This document shows positions 1-7,460 of a DNA stretch of 64,000 bases, in pieces. Both the position numbers and the translations under genes were made by a program. How positions within the stretch are numbered: the first letter of the stretch is position 1; each line of letters begins with the position of its first letter. This DNA comes from Paraconexibacter sp040581415 (GTDB taxonomy: Bacteria > Actinomycetota > Thermoleophilia > Solirubrobacterales > Solirubrobacteraceae), in contig NZ_CP114014.1 of NCBI RefSeq assembly GCF_040581415.1, positions 5,084,001 to 5,148,000 on the forward strand, given 5' to 3'. The notes beneath the pieces were generated by a model. It saw only the letters and a program-made list of their open reading frames with translations, searched no databases and was not told the DNA's origin.

Positions 1-632
1 CCCTCGACCGCCGCCCCCTGCATCCCCTCGCTGCTCCCCGGACCTGAGGGGACGAGGCCCCGGCCGGGCTTCAGGCCGAACAGCCCGCAGCACGCGGCGG
101 GGATCCGGATCGACCCGCCCCCGTCGCTGGCCCCGCCCACCGGGACGATCCCGGCCGCGACCGCGGACGCCGTCCCGCCCGACGAGCCGCCCGGCGTGCG
201 GCGCAGGTCCCACGGGTTGCGCGTAGGGCCGAAGAGCTCCGGCTCGGTCACCGCGGTCGCGCCGAACTCGGGGGTGTTGGTCTTGCCGAAGATCACGAGC
301 CCCGCGTCGAGCCAGCGCTGGACGACCGTCGCGTGCTCGGGCACGGGCAGCTGTGAGAGCCCGCGGCAGCCCCAGGAGGTCGGCAGGCCCGCGTAGTCCT
401 GCGACAGGTCCTTGATGAGGAACGGGACGCCGGCGAAGGGGCCGGACAGCGGCTCGCCGACGCGCGCGGCGGCCTCGTCCGGCATGTCGCGGATGATCGC
501 GTTCAGGCGGGGGTTGACGGCGGCGGCGCGGCCCTGCGCGGCGCCGAGCAGCTCGCCGGCGCTGACGTCCCCGGCCGCGACGAGCTCGGCGAGCCCGACC
601 GCGTCATGCGCTGCGTAGTCGCTGTAGTCCAC
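1..632 (-). CDS. Amidase signature family hydrolase, C-terminus cut by window edge
   Basis: Hydrolyses an amide bond; the substrate cannot be read from the sequence. The 210 visible residues hold the complete amidase-signature triad: Lys74 in FLIKDL, the cis-Ser near 150 in GGSSGG, and the nucleophile Ser174 in DGGGSIRIPA. The start is GTG at 632, because an in-frame TAG lies just upstream and the only nearby ATG is out of frame. The gene begins 9 bp after the P450 stop on the same strand, so the two are probably co-transcribed. The family is usually 450-500 aa, so more than half of the protein lies outside the window. The family call is secure; the role is unknown, possibly catabolism of a xenobiotic or acyl amide together with the P450. 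Confidence 0.9.
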   Translation of the reverse strand, partial: MDYSDYAAHDAVGLAELVAAGDVSAGELLGAAQGRAAAVNPRLNAIIRDMPDEAAARVGEPLSGPFAGVPFLIKDLSQDYAGLPTSWGCRGLSQLPVPEHATVVQRWLDAGLVIFGKTNTPEFGATAVTEPELFGPTRNPWDLRRTPGGSSGGTASAVAAGIVPVGGASDGGGSIRIPAACCGLFGLKPGRGLVPSGPGSSEGMQGAAVE

Positions 633-641
633 GGGACAGTT

Positions 642-1886
642 CTACCCGTCCAGCCGCACGGGCAGCGCCTTCAGCTGGTTCGCGAACGGGGACTCGACGT
701 GGCGCGCCGGGCCGTCGATCGCCATCCGCGGGTAGCGCGCGAGCGTCCGCTCGAACAGCAGCCGCAGCTCGAGCCGGGCCAGCGCGGTCCCGAGGCAGAA
801 GTGCCGGCCGCCCGCGCCGAACGCCTGGTGATCGGGGTTGCGGGTGACGTCGAAGCGATCCGGATCCGCGTAGACCGCGTCGTCCCGCCCGGAGGAGACG
901 TACCAGAGCACGACCTTGTCGCCCTTGCGGATCGTCTGCCCGCCGAGCTCGGTGTCGCGCGTCGCGGTCCGGCGGAAGTGCGCGAACGCGGGGAACATTC
1001 GCAGCGACTCCTCGACGACCGCGGGGACGAGCGACGGGTCCGCCAGCACCTGGTCGCGCTGGGTCTCGTCCTCCATCAGCGCGCGCATGCCGCTGCAGAA
1101 CGTCGCCTTCGTCGAGTCGTTCCCGGCCGCCATCAGCAGGAAGAAGCCCATGACGATCTCGTGCTCCTCGAGGCGCTGCCCGTCGACCTCGGCGTGCACG
1201 AGGACGCTCGTCAGGTCGTCGGTCGGGCGCTCGCGGCGCTCGGCGATCAGCAGGCGGCAGCGCTCGAAGATCTCCGGGATGTCGCGCTCCATGACGGTCG
1301 CGACGCCCTCGGGGTTCAGGTCGGGATCACCGGCGCCGAGGATCGTGTTCATCAGCCGTGCCCAGAGCACGTCGTCCTGCGGCGGGATCCCCATGAAGCG
1401 GCCGATGACGCGGGCCACGACCGGCTGCGCGAGGTCCTCCACGAGGTCGCACCGCTCGCGGCCAGCGAGTCCCTCGAGGACGTCATCGACGATCGCGCTG
1501 ATCATCGGCTCGTGATCGGCGATCCGCTTCGGCGTGAAGCCGCGCTGGAAGAGCGCCTTGAGCCGGTCGTGCTTGGGCGGGTCCATCCCGATGAACATCG
1601 CGCGCACGAGGTCCAGCGGCATGATCGCCTCGCTGACCGCCGTGATGCCGCCGGTCTCCGAGGAGTACGTCTGCCAGTCGCGGCTGACGGTGTGGATGTC
1701 CTGCTGCGTGGTGACCGACCAGAACCCCGCCTCGGTCGGGTACTCCGGGATGTCCGGGCTGAAGTGGACGGGGCACTGGCCGCGCAGGCGCGCGAACGTC
1801 GCCAGCGGCGGCCCTTCGGTCCACAGCCCCTCGTCGATGACGCGCAGGTTCTCGAGGGGGACGGCGCCCGTGTCGGTCGTGGCCAT
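642..1886 (-). CDS. Cytochrome P450
   Basis: Soluble bacterial class P450 of 414 aa, the normal length. The I-helix oxygen-activation motif reads AAGNDSTK (usual form AGxET/DTT). The K-helix ExxR is EESLR. The heme-ligand loop is FGAGGRHFCLG, with the thiolate Cys at about residue 364. The C-terminal half resembles the actinobacterial steroid/terpene/fatty-acid hydroxylases (CYP125/CYP142-like), but the substrate is an inference. No ferredoxin or ferredoxin reductase is next to it. The gene is divergent from an SDR across 69 bp containing a palindrome, and the amidase follows 9 bp downstream. A TAGGGT hexamer ends 6 nt before the ATG, so the mRNA is probably leaderless. Confidence 0.94.
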   Translation of the reverse strand: MATTDTGAVPLENLRVIDEGLWTEGPPLATFARLRGQCPVHFSPDIPEYPTEAGFWSVTTQQDIHTVSRDWQTYSSETGGITAVSEAIMPLDLVRAMFIGMDPPKHDRLKALFQRGFTPKRIADHEPMISAIVDDVLEGLAGRERCDLVEDLAQPVVARVIGRFMGIPPQDDVLWARLMNTILGAGDPDLNPEGVATVMERDIPEIFERCRLLIAERRERPTDDLTSVLVHAEVDGQRLEEHEIVMGFFLLMAAGNDSTKATFCSGMRALMEDETQRDQVLADPSLVPAVVEESLRMFPAFAHFRRTATRDTELGGQTIRKGDKVVLWYVSSGRDDAVYADPDRFDVTRNPDHQAFGAGGRHFCLGTALARLELRLLFERTLARYPRMAIDGPARHVESPFANQLKALPVRLDG

Positions 1887-1892
1887 GGGGCG

Positions 1893-1898
1893 ACCCTA
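1893..1898 (-). promoter_or_regulatory. -10 element of the P450 gene (leaderless)
   Basis: TAGGGT on the minus strand, followed by six bases and then the ATG at 1886. With a start site about 7 nt after the -10, transcription would begin at the start codon. The same arrangement recurs at several genes in this window. Confidence 0.5.
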
Positions 1899-1905
1899 TC
1901 CCGCC

Positions 1906-1925
1906 GACTGGCTGCCTGGCCAGTC
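1906..1925. promoter_or_regulatory. Palindromic operator between P450 and SDR
   Basis: GACTGGC, six bases, GCCAGTC: a perfect 7-bp inverted repeat in the 69-bp divergent intergenic region. Size and placement fit a dimeric repressor such as TetR, but no regulator gene is adjacent. It lies just upstream of the P450 -10 element. Confidence 0.4.
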
Positions 1926-1955
1926 CGAGCGGCGCGGGTATGCGAGAGTCGCGGC

Positions 1956-2819
1956 ATGGCGCTCTATGACCTGAACGGCAAGGTGGCACTCGTGACGGGC
2001 GGTGCCCGCGGCATCGGCTTCGCAACTGCGCGCGGGCTGATCGAGCGGGGCGCGACCGTGGTCGTCGTCGACCTCGATCAGGGCGCCTGCGACGCGGCCG
2101 CCGCGCAGCTGCACGACACGCGCGCAGCCGGCATCGCGGCCGACGTCACCGACCGCGCGGCGATGCAGCGGGCGGTGGCGACGACCGTCGAGCGGTTCGG
2201 CGGCCTGGACGTCGTCGTCGCCAACGCGGGCATCGCGTCGCGCGGCGCGACCTTCCGCGCGATGTCGACCGAGAGCTTCGATCGCGTCATCGACGTGAAC
2301 CTGTTCGGCGTCGTGCGGACGGTCGAGGCGGCGCTGCCGCAGATCGTCGCGCGGCAGGGGCACGTCGTCGTGGTGGCGTCGGTGTACGCGTTCGCGAACG
2401 GCATGGGCGCGACGCCGTACGCGATGGCGAAGGCCGGTGTCGAGCAGTTCGGCCGGGCACTGCGTGTCGAGCTGACGCCGTTCGGCGCGAGCGCGAGCGT
2501 CGCCTACTTCGGCTTCATCGACACCGAGATGGTGCACCAGGCGCTCGACGGCGACCCGCTGTCCGACGCGTTGATGGACGTCGTCCCCAAGCCGCTGCGC
2601 AAGCGGCTGCAGCCGCAGGCCGCCGGGGACGCGATCGTCGCCGGCATCCAGAAGCGCGCGCCGCGCATCATCCGGCCGCGCCGCTGGACGATCTACTCGG
2701 TGCTGCGCGGGGTGCTCAACCCGCTGGCGGACCGCTACACGGAGCGCGACGCCGCGACGGCCGCGCTGATCCGCGGCTTCGACGAGCGCGCGGGGGAAGA
2801 GCAGCCGACGACGGCGTGA
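1956..2819 (+). CDS. Short-chain dehydrogenase/reductase (SDR)
   Basis: NAD(P)-dependent oxidoreductase of 287 aa with a classical SDR core. The cofactor-binding TGGARGIG is at residues 14-21, NAG at 90-92, Asn115, and catalytic Ser142, Tyr155 and Lys159 in YAMAK. Residue Asp39 at the end of beta-2 (VVVVDLD) suggests NAD preference. The start is the ATG at 1956; the longer open frame upstream is only the antisense of the P450. The C-terminal 60 residues (RPRRW, then a hydrophobic stretch) resemble the tail of actinobacterial SDRs that may associate with membranes. It is divergent from the P450 and probably acts on a related alcohol or ketone substrate (inference). Confidence 0.9.
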   Translation: MALYDLNGKVALVTGGARGIGFATARGLIERGATVVVVDLDQGACDAAAAQLHDTRAAGIAADVTDRAAMQRAVATTVERFGGLDVVVANAGIASRGATFRAMSTESFDRVIDVNLFGVVRTVEAALPQIVARQGHVVVVASVYAFANGMGATPYAMAKAGVEQFGRALRVELTPFGASASVAYFGFIDTEMVHQALDGDPLSDALMDVVPKPLRKRLQPQAAGDAIVAGIQKRAPRIIRPRRWTIYSVLRGVLNPLADRYTERDAATAALIRGFDERAGEEQPTTA

Positions 2820-2846
2820 CGGGGGTCTGCGCGACAGGCGGCCCCG

Positions 2847-2896
2847 GATGAATGCGCTTCCCCCCGAACCCCGCTCCGGGAAAAAGCGCGTTCATC
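2847..2896. terminator. Hairpin between convergent genes
   Basis: GATGAATGCGCTT pairs with AAGCGCGTTCATC (one mismatch), with an inner GC-rich CGGGG/CCGGG stretch. It lies between the SDR stop and the stop of the opposing small gene, so it can serve as a bidirectional terminator. Confidence 0.55.
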
Positions 2897-2918
2897 CGCG
2901 CCGAGACCGGGTTGTGCG

Positions 2919-3128
2919 TCACTCCTTGCCGGCCGCGCGCAGCGCCGCGGCCAGGCGCTCGGCGGTGGCGTCGGCGTTGCGCTCGAGCTCGCGCATCCGC
3001 ACCGGGCTCGTCTCCCGCATGCCGTACGCCTTGGCCCGGTAGAGCGCGAGCCGGTCGCGCGCGAACCGCGCGTCGGCGCGCAAGTGCTGGATCTCGGGGG
3101 ACTCGCCTGCCGGCGGGACGGCGGTCAT
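2919..3128 (-). CDS. Small hypothetical protein, 69 aa
   Basis: A charged, helix-forming protein with heptad-like spacing (IQHLRADARFARDRLALYRA) and no cysteine or membrane segment. I do not recognise the family. It starts with ATG at 3128, 11 bp downstream of the NUDIX stop on the same strand, so it probably shares its transcript. Codon use is like its neighbours, which supports a real gene. A regulatory or scaffold role for a short coiled coil is possible but unproven. Confidence 0.6.
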   Translation of the reverse strand: MTAVPPAGESPEIQHLRADARFARDRLALYRAKAYGMRETSPVRMRELERNADATAERLAAALRAAGKE

Positions 3129-3139
3129 GGCGACCGACA

Positions 3140-3628
3140 CTACTCCGCGGCGGCAGGCTCGCCGAGCTCGCGCACGAGCCGGTCGACGAACGCCGCCTGT
3201 GCCCGCACGAGCTTGCCCTTCGCGGTGTCCGCGTCGAACCACTCGGCGCGGTCGATCTCGGGGAACTCCTGCATCTTGCCGGACCGCGGCGGCCACTCGA
3301 CCGTGAACGTCTGACTGCGGATCGATCCGGGGTCGAAGTCGCTCTCGATCGCCCACGCGGTGACGCGCTTGCCCGAGCCCTGTACAACGTCCCCGAGCGG
3401 CAGCGGGGTGCCCGTCGGCGGCGGCGACCCCGTCTCCTCGGTGAACTCCCGGCGGGCGGCGTCGAACGGCTCCTCGGGTGGCTCGTACTGGCCCTTGATG
3501 ATCGACCAGGCGCCCTCGTCCTTGCGCGCCCAGAACGGGCCGCCCATGTGCGCGATCAGCACCTCGAGCGCGTCGCCCGAGCGCCGGAAGAGCAGCAGGC
3601 CGGCGCTGGTGATCCCGCGGTTGGACAC
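3140..3628 (-). CDS. NUDIX hydrolase
   Basis: A 162-aa NUDIX-fold pyrophosphohydrolase. The metal-binding NUDIX box spans residues 46-68: Gly46, five residues, Glu52, seven residues, then REFTEETG (60-67). The N-terminal SNRGITSAGLLLFRR strand and the WSIIKGQYEPPEEP segment match the group annotated as predicted NTP pyrophosphohydrolases. The substrate (nucleotide, sugar nucleotide or other diphosphate) cannot be deduced. The start is GTG at 3628. It heads a probable two-gene transcript with the 69-aa gene. Confidence 0.9.
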   Translation of the reverse strand: MSNRGITSAGLLLFRRSGDALEVLIAHMGGPFWARKDEGAWSIIKGQYEPPEEPFDAARREFTEETGSPPPTGTPLPLGDVVQGSGKRVTAWAIESDFDPGSIRSQTFTVEWPPRSGKMQEFPEIDRAEWFDADTAKGKLVRAQAAFVDRLVRELGEPAAAE

Positions 3629-3728
3629 GCCCGCATGCTCTCACCTCTGGGGTCGCTTGTCGTCCGGTGGGTCAGGCTGCCCGCCGGCCGCACCGGCCCC
3701 ACTGGCCGTCGCTCCGACCCCGGGACAG

Positions 3729-4196
3729 TCAGCGCGCCTGCCGCCGGCGGCGGGGCGCCGGCGGTAGGTCGGCGGCGAGCGCCGCGATCCGCGGCTGCAG
3801 ATCGTCCGCCCAGGTCCACTGCTCGAGGTCGGGGAGGATCGTGGCCGCGGCGGCCCGCAGGTCGCGGTCGGCCGTCACGAGCGGGACCCGCGCTGCCCAC
3901 GCGGCGGCGGCGATCAGCGCGTCGTCGAGGTCGACGCCACGGCAGCGCTCGAGCACCATCACCGCAGGGTCGGACTCCGGGACGGGAGGCACGACCAGCA
4001 CGCGGACGCGCCTGAGCCGCGCGCGGTGGTACTCGTCCGGCGTCCGGGCGACCTGCTCGACGCTGACCGTGTCGGCGAGCAGTTGAAGGCGCCCGGCCGA
4101 CGTGAGCCGGTCGACATCCTGCAGCAGGTCGTCGGCCGCGGCGATGGCGTCGAAGATCATCGAGTCGATGAGCACGCGCAGCGGCTCGGAGACCAT
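3729..4196 (-). CDS. PIN-domain protein (putative ribonuclease)
   Basis: A 155-aa protein with the acidic pattern of PIN nucleases: Asp11 in VLIDSMIFDAI, the DLDDALIAAAAW segment (Asp89-Asp92) and TADRDL (Asp110, Asp112). These residues bind the metal ions for single-strand RNA cleavage in the family. VapC toxins look like this, but no antitoxin-sized gene lies upstream: the flanking region to 4407 holds two hairpin repeats and no open frame with a start. It may therefore be a solitary PIN nuclease. Start chosen: ATG at 4196. Confidence 0.75.
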   Translation of the reverse strand: MVSEPLRVLIDSMIFDAIAAADDLLQDVDRLTSAGRLQLLADTVSVEQVARTPDEYHRARLRRVRVLVVPPVPESDPAVMVLERCRGVDLDDALIAAAAWAARVPLVTADRDLRAAAATILPDLEQWTWADDLQPRIAALAADLPPAPRRRRQAR

Positions 4197-4284
4197 GCTG
4201 GAAGTGTGACGTACCGGCGCCTGACTCCCGGGTTCGCCGGGGCTGCGCGGGGGCGTCGGGACCGAGCAGCGCACCCCCCAGCGC

Positions 4285-4330
4285 CGAACGTCGATTTCCC
4301 CACGCCCACACGCGGGGAAACGGACGCTCG
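4285..4330. repeat. CGAACGTC-type hairpin repeat, copy 1
   Basis: A 46-bp imperfect inverted repeat: CGAACGTCGATTTCCCC, a 12-base loop, GGGGAAACGGACGCTCG (14 of 17 positions pair). It is followed 26 bp later by a near-identical copy. The same core occurs after the sensor kinase near 12.9 kb. It lies downstream of the FAD monooxygenase. Confidence 0.75.
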
Positions 4331-4356
4331 ACCCCGCCCCCGCCCCTCTCCGGCGC

Positions 4357-4402
4357 CGAACGTCGATTCCCCCACACCCACACGCGGGGAAACGGACGCT
4401 CG
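4357..4402. repeat. CGAACGTC-type hairpin repeat, copy 2
   Basis: Second copy in direct orientation, differing from copy 1 at only two bases of the stem-loop. It ends 5 bp from the stop codon of the FAD monooxygenase, so the pair could terminate that transcript. Confidence 0.75.
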
Positions 4403-4407
4403 ATCTT

Positions 4408-5748
4408 CTACCCCGGCACCGGCACGCGGTCCAGCACCGCGTCCGGCCCGCCGAGCGTCGACAACACGCCGGTCTTCGTCCCCGCGAGCGACTGCACCAT
4501 CTGGCCCCGCACCCACGGGACCCGGGCCGCAGGACCCATCAGCGCATCGCGCGCAACGCCGACGCCAGGGAGGTCCGACTGGAAGACGGGCGTCAGCAGC
4601 CGGCTGGTCAGGGCGTAGAAGCGCAGGTGCCGCCGCCGCCGCGCCGAGTACGCGGCCAGGGCCCCGGCCAGCGCGCCCGGCCCGCGGCCGGCGTCGGCCA
4701 GGCAGCGGGTCAGCACCCACGCGTCGATCAGCGCGAGGTTCGCGCCCTGGCCCAGCTGCGGGCTCATCGCGTGGCCCGCGTCGCCGAGCACCACGAGGCC
4801 GTCACCCGCGTGCCACCGGCGCAGCACCACGTCGTGGTACGCGGCGAACAGCAGCTGCGCGGGGTCGGTCAGCTGCTCAAGGATCGCCGCGACCCGCGGC
4901 GCCAGCGTGAGCACGTCGGCTTTCCACGCGTCCAGCCCCGCGGCACGGACGGCGGCCACCGTGTCGCCGTGGAGCGACCAGAAGAGCGAGACGCACGGGA
5001 CGTCCGCGCCGCCGCCGGGCAGCCGCACCCGCCCCGAGGGGAGGGTGCCGACCATCTCCGTTGTCCCCCGGTAGGTCTGCGCCAGCACGCCGCCGAACCG
5101 CTCCTTGGGGTCCGGCACGATCGCCCACAGCGCTCCCCACGGGTACGGGCGCGCCCGCCGGACGAGACCGGTCGCCGCCCGCAGCGCGGACCGCGCGCCG
5201 TCCGCGCAGACGACCAGGTCGAACGGCCCGAGGTCTCCGTGGTCCCGTGTGTGCAGCACTCGCCCCCGCCCCGCGCCCGCCCGCGGTCCGGTCGTGGCAC
5301 CCGCACCGCCAACCGCACCCGCACCCACACCGACACCCGCACCCGCACCGACAGCCGAGACACCGTTCACATCGACCCCGGTCCGGACCTCGACCCCGTC
5401 CCGTCCCAGCGCGTCCCACAACGCCGAGAACAGGATCCCGCGGTGGACACCGAGCCCGAACGCCCCGCTTCGCCAGTCGTCGTAGTGCAGGTCCATCACC
5501 GTGCGGCCCGCGGCGGTCGTCCCCTGCAGGCGCGCCACGCGCGCGGCACGCGCCGCCACCTCGCCGTCGAGCCCGAGCTCGCTCAGGACCGCCATCCCCG
5601 TCGGCTGCAGCAGGATCCCTGCGCCGACCGGTCCCGGATCCGGGACCCGCTCCAGCAGCACCACCGAGTGGCCCGCCCGGTGCAGGGACAGCGCCGCCGC
5701 GGTCCCTGCCGTCCCGCCGCCGACCACGGCCACCCTCAGCGCATCCAC
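4408..5748 (-). CDS. FAD-dependent monooxygenase (UbiH / salicylate hydroxylase type)
   Basis: A class A flavoprotein hydroxylase of about 446 aa. It has the dinucleotide fold VAVVGGGTAGTAAA at the N-terminus, the NAD(P)H/FAD motif CADGARSALR in the middle, and the GD motif VLGDAGHAMSPQLGQGAN near residue 330. The start is uncertain: GTG at 5748 puts the beta strand at residue 5 as usual, while an ATG at 5799 would add 17 residues. Odd: roughly residues 145-175 are an almost pure Gly/Ala/Val run encoded by GC-rich near-repeats, absent from typical family members and probably a surface loop. It is divergent from the Crp-type regulator. The substrate, an aromatic or polyketide-like ring, is inferred only from the family. 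Confidence 0.87.
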   Translation of the reverse strand: MDALRVAVVGGGTAGTAAALSLHRAGHSVVLLERVPDPGPVGAGILLQPTGMAVLSELGLDGEVAARAARVARLQGTTAAGRTVMDLHYDDWRSGAFGLGVHRGILFSALWDALGRDGVEVRTGVDVNGVSAVGAGAGVGVGAGAVGGAGATTGPRAGAGRGRVLHTRDHGDLGPFDLVVCADGARSALRAATGLVRRARPYPWGALWAIVPDPKERFGGVLAQTYRGTTEMVGTLPSGRVRLPGGGADVPCVSLFWSLHGDTVAAVRAAGLDAWKADVLTLAPRVAAILEQLTDPAQLLFAAYHDVVLRRWHAGDGLVVLGDAGHAMSPQLGQGANLALIDAWVLTRCLADAGRGPGALAGALAAYSARRRRHLRFYALTSRLLTPVFQSDLPGVGVARDALMGPAARVPWVRGQMVQSLAGTKTGVLSTLGGPDAVLDRVPVPG

Positions 5749-5829
5749 CGCGCGAATGATGGCGCATGCGAGTCGACCAGGGACTGCGTCATGGATCACA
5801 TCCCGCTCGGGATTTGGGCCGAAGCGGCT

Positions 5830-5835
5830 TACAGT
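5830..5835 (+). promoter_or_regulatory. Possible -10 of the Crp/Fnr gene
   Basis: TACAGT lies 66 nt upstream of the ATG at 5902, with TTGGGC about 17 bp before it. GGGGGACCC just before the start can act as ribosome-binding site. Weak evidence based on match to consensus only. Confidence 0.3.
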
Positions 5836-5901
5836 AAGGCGATTGCGGGCGGGGGCCCTGCAGCTGGACCGCTACGCAACGACGTCACGGGGGACCCGAA
5901 G

Positions 5902-6591
5902 ATGCGAGTACGACCAGAGGAGTTCCTGCTCTCCCGCCTGAGCCGCGAGGACGCCGACGCCGTGCGCGCCGCCGGCGAGGAGAAGCCCTTCGCCGCCGGC
6001 GCCGAGCTCATCACCCCCGGTGTCAGCCGCCGTGAGCTGGTCGTCATCGAGCACGGGTTCGTCAAGGTCGCCCGCCGTCACGGCGAGCGCGAGGTCGTCC
6101 TGTCCGTGCACGGTCCGGGCGAGCTCATGGGGGAGATCGCGCTGCTCGACCGGCGTGACCACGCCGCGTCGGTGACCGCGCTCACGGCCGGCTCGGCGCT
6201 CCACCTGATGGCGCCCGCCTTCTGGGGCCTGCTCAGCGAGCTCCCGCACCTGAACCGGTCGATCATCGGCACGGTGACCACCCGCCTGCGGGACGCCGGC
6301 AACCAGCGTGGCGAGCAGCTCGCCGCCACCGCGATCGTCCGCGTCGCCGGCCGCATCATGTGGCTCGCGGAGCGGTTCGGCGTCGCGACGGAGGACGCCG
6401 TCCGCATCGACATCCCGCTGACCCAGGCCGAGCTGTCGAGCTGGGCCGGGGTCTCGCGGGAGACGGGCGTCCGCGCGCTGCGTCAGCTGCGTGACGCCGG
6501 CTGGATCCGCCTGGAGCGCAGGCGGATCCTCGTCACCGACACGGCGGCGGTGCACCGCTTCGTCGCGGCCGACGTCGCCGCACCGATCTGA
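5902..6591 (+). CDS. Crp/Fnr-family transcription regulator
   Basis: A 229-aa DNA-binding regulator. Residues 1-120 form a cyclic-nucleotide-binding-type beta roll (GAELITPG; GELMGEIALLDRRDHAASVTALT), followed by the long dimer helix. The C-terminal Crp helix-turn-helix is PLTQAELSSWAGVSRETGVRALRQL, followed by the wing DAGWIRLERRRILV. There are no cysteines for an Fe-S cluster, so Fnr-type oxygen sensing is unlikely; a cyclic nucleotide or another ligand is expected. It starts at ATG 5902 after a purine-rich GGGGGACC. Divergent from the FAD monooxygenase, which it may regulate (inference). Confidence 0.92.
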   Translation: MRVRPEEFLLSRLSREDADAVRAAGEEKPFAAGAELITPGVSRRELVVIEHGFVKVARRHGEREVVLSVHGPGELMGEIALLDRRDHAASVTALTAGSALHLMAPAFWGLLSELPHLNRSIIGTVTTRLRDAGNQRGEQLAATAIVRVAGRIMWLAERFGVATEDAVRIDIPLTQAELSSWAGVSRETGVRALRQLRDAGWIRLERRRILVTDTAAVHRFVAADVAAPI

Positions 6592-6595
6592 CGGA

Positions 6596-7261
6596 CTACG
6601 GCGCCTTGGGCGCTGCCGGGGGCGTGGGGGGCGTGGGGGCACCGGCCGGCGGGGTCGGCGCGCCCGCGGGAGGCGGACCGGGACGACCGTGCGGACCGCC
6701 GAAGTGGCCTGGGCCCTTCGGGCGGAAGCTGTCGTCGACGGCGAACACCTCGGTACCGTCGGACGACGCGCTGACGTGCACCCGGTCGCCGGCCTTCAGG
6801 TCGGCGAGCTTCGCGGTCTTGCCGTTGCGCGTGATCGTCGCGGCCGCCGGGACCGTCACCGTGACGTCCTTGTACGGGACGGCCTTCGTGCCCTCGGTGA
6901 TGACCAGGTCCTGACCCGAGACCGACCTCACGACGCCGCTGTCGCGGGTCACCGTGATGTACGCCTTGCCGGCCTCGTCGAGGACGACGGCCTCCTCATG
7001 CACCGGCGGGCCACCGCGCATGAAGCCCGGGCCGCCACGGCCGCCGGGCCCGCGGCCGAAGCCCGGTCCCCCGCCGCGCGGGCCGAACGCACCCGCGGTG
7101 CCGCTCTGCTTCGCCGTGCCGCCCTTGGCGGCACCGCTCTTCGTCGTGCTGCTCTTGCTCGTGGCCGCCGTGCTCCCGGCGATACCGGCGCCGGCGCCGG
7201 CCAGCGCGCAGACCGTCGCAACGGCACCGACGCGGATCCATCCTCGTGACTCCAAGACCAT
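6596..7261 (-). CDS. Secreted protein with DUF5666-like domain
   Basis: A 221-aa exported protein. An N-terminal signal-like segment (WIRVGAVATVCALAGAGAGIAG) is followed by a Ser/Thr/Lys spacer and a Gly/Pro/Arg-rich run (FGPRGGGPGFGRGPGG). Residues about 115-190 are a small beta domain of DUF5666 type (GVVRSVSGQDLVITEG; KTAKLADLKAGDRVHVSAS). The C-terminus is a proline-rich PAGAPTPPAG tail, perhaps wall-spanning. The start is the ATG at 7261, preceded by AGGAGGTCG. It shares a 199-bp divergent promoter region with htrA that holds the CTCTCAG direct repeat, linking it to the two-component system downstream. The molecular function is unknown. Confidence 0.75.
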   Translation of the reverse strand: MVLESRGWIRVGAVATVCALAGAGAGIAGSTAATSKSSTTKSGAAKGGTAKQSGTAGAFGPRGGGPGFGRGPGGRGGPGFMRGGPPVHEEAVVLDEAGKAYITVTRDSGVVRSVSGQDLVITEGTKAVPYKDVTVTVPAAATITRNGKTAKLADLKAGDRVHVSASSDGTEVFAVDDSFRPKGPGHFGGPHGRPGPPPAGAPTPPAGAPTPPTPPAAPKAP

Positions 7262-7340
7262 CGACCTCCTGTGGGTTCTGTTCTGTGCCCGACGGCGCCC
7301 GGACAGCCTGGGCGCGCAGCGGGGACCTACCGACGACACG

Positions 7341-7385
7341 AGTATCGGGACCGCACCTCCAGATCGCCTGAGAGCTGGCTGAGAA
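7341..7385 (-). promoter_or_regulatory. CTCTCAG direct-repeat operator plus -10 of the DUF5666 gene
   Basis: On the minus strand TTCTCAG, four bases (CCAG), CTCTCAG at 7385-7368, then 21 bp, then GATACT (7346-7341) as -10. Two 7-mers spaced 11 bp apart are typical of OmpR/PhoB-family response-regulator sites. The same motif precedes the glycosyltransferase and the response-regulator genes. Confidence 0.65.
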
Positions 7386-7460
7386 TCGCGGCCGACGTTC
7401 ACAGCGTTCCCCCAGCGAACGCCAAGGCCGCCTTCATCGCGCCGGAGCACGGTATGGGGC

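Noticed and set aside
3729..4407. PIN gene as half of a VapBC toxin-antitoxin pair
   Set aside because: No antitoxin-sized gene with start and ribosome-binding site exists on either side; upstream DNA is the hairpin repeat pair.
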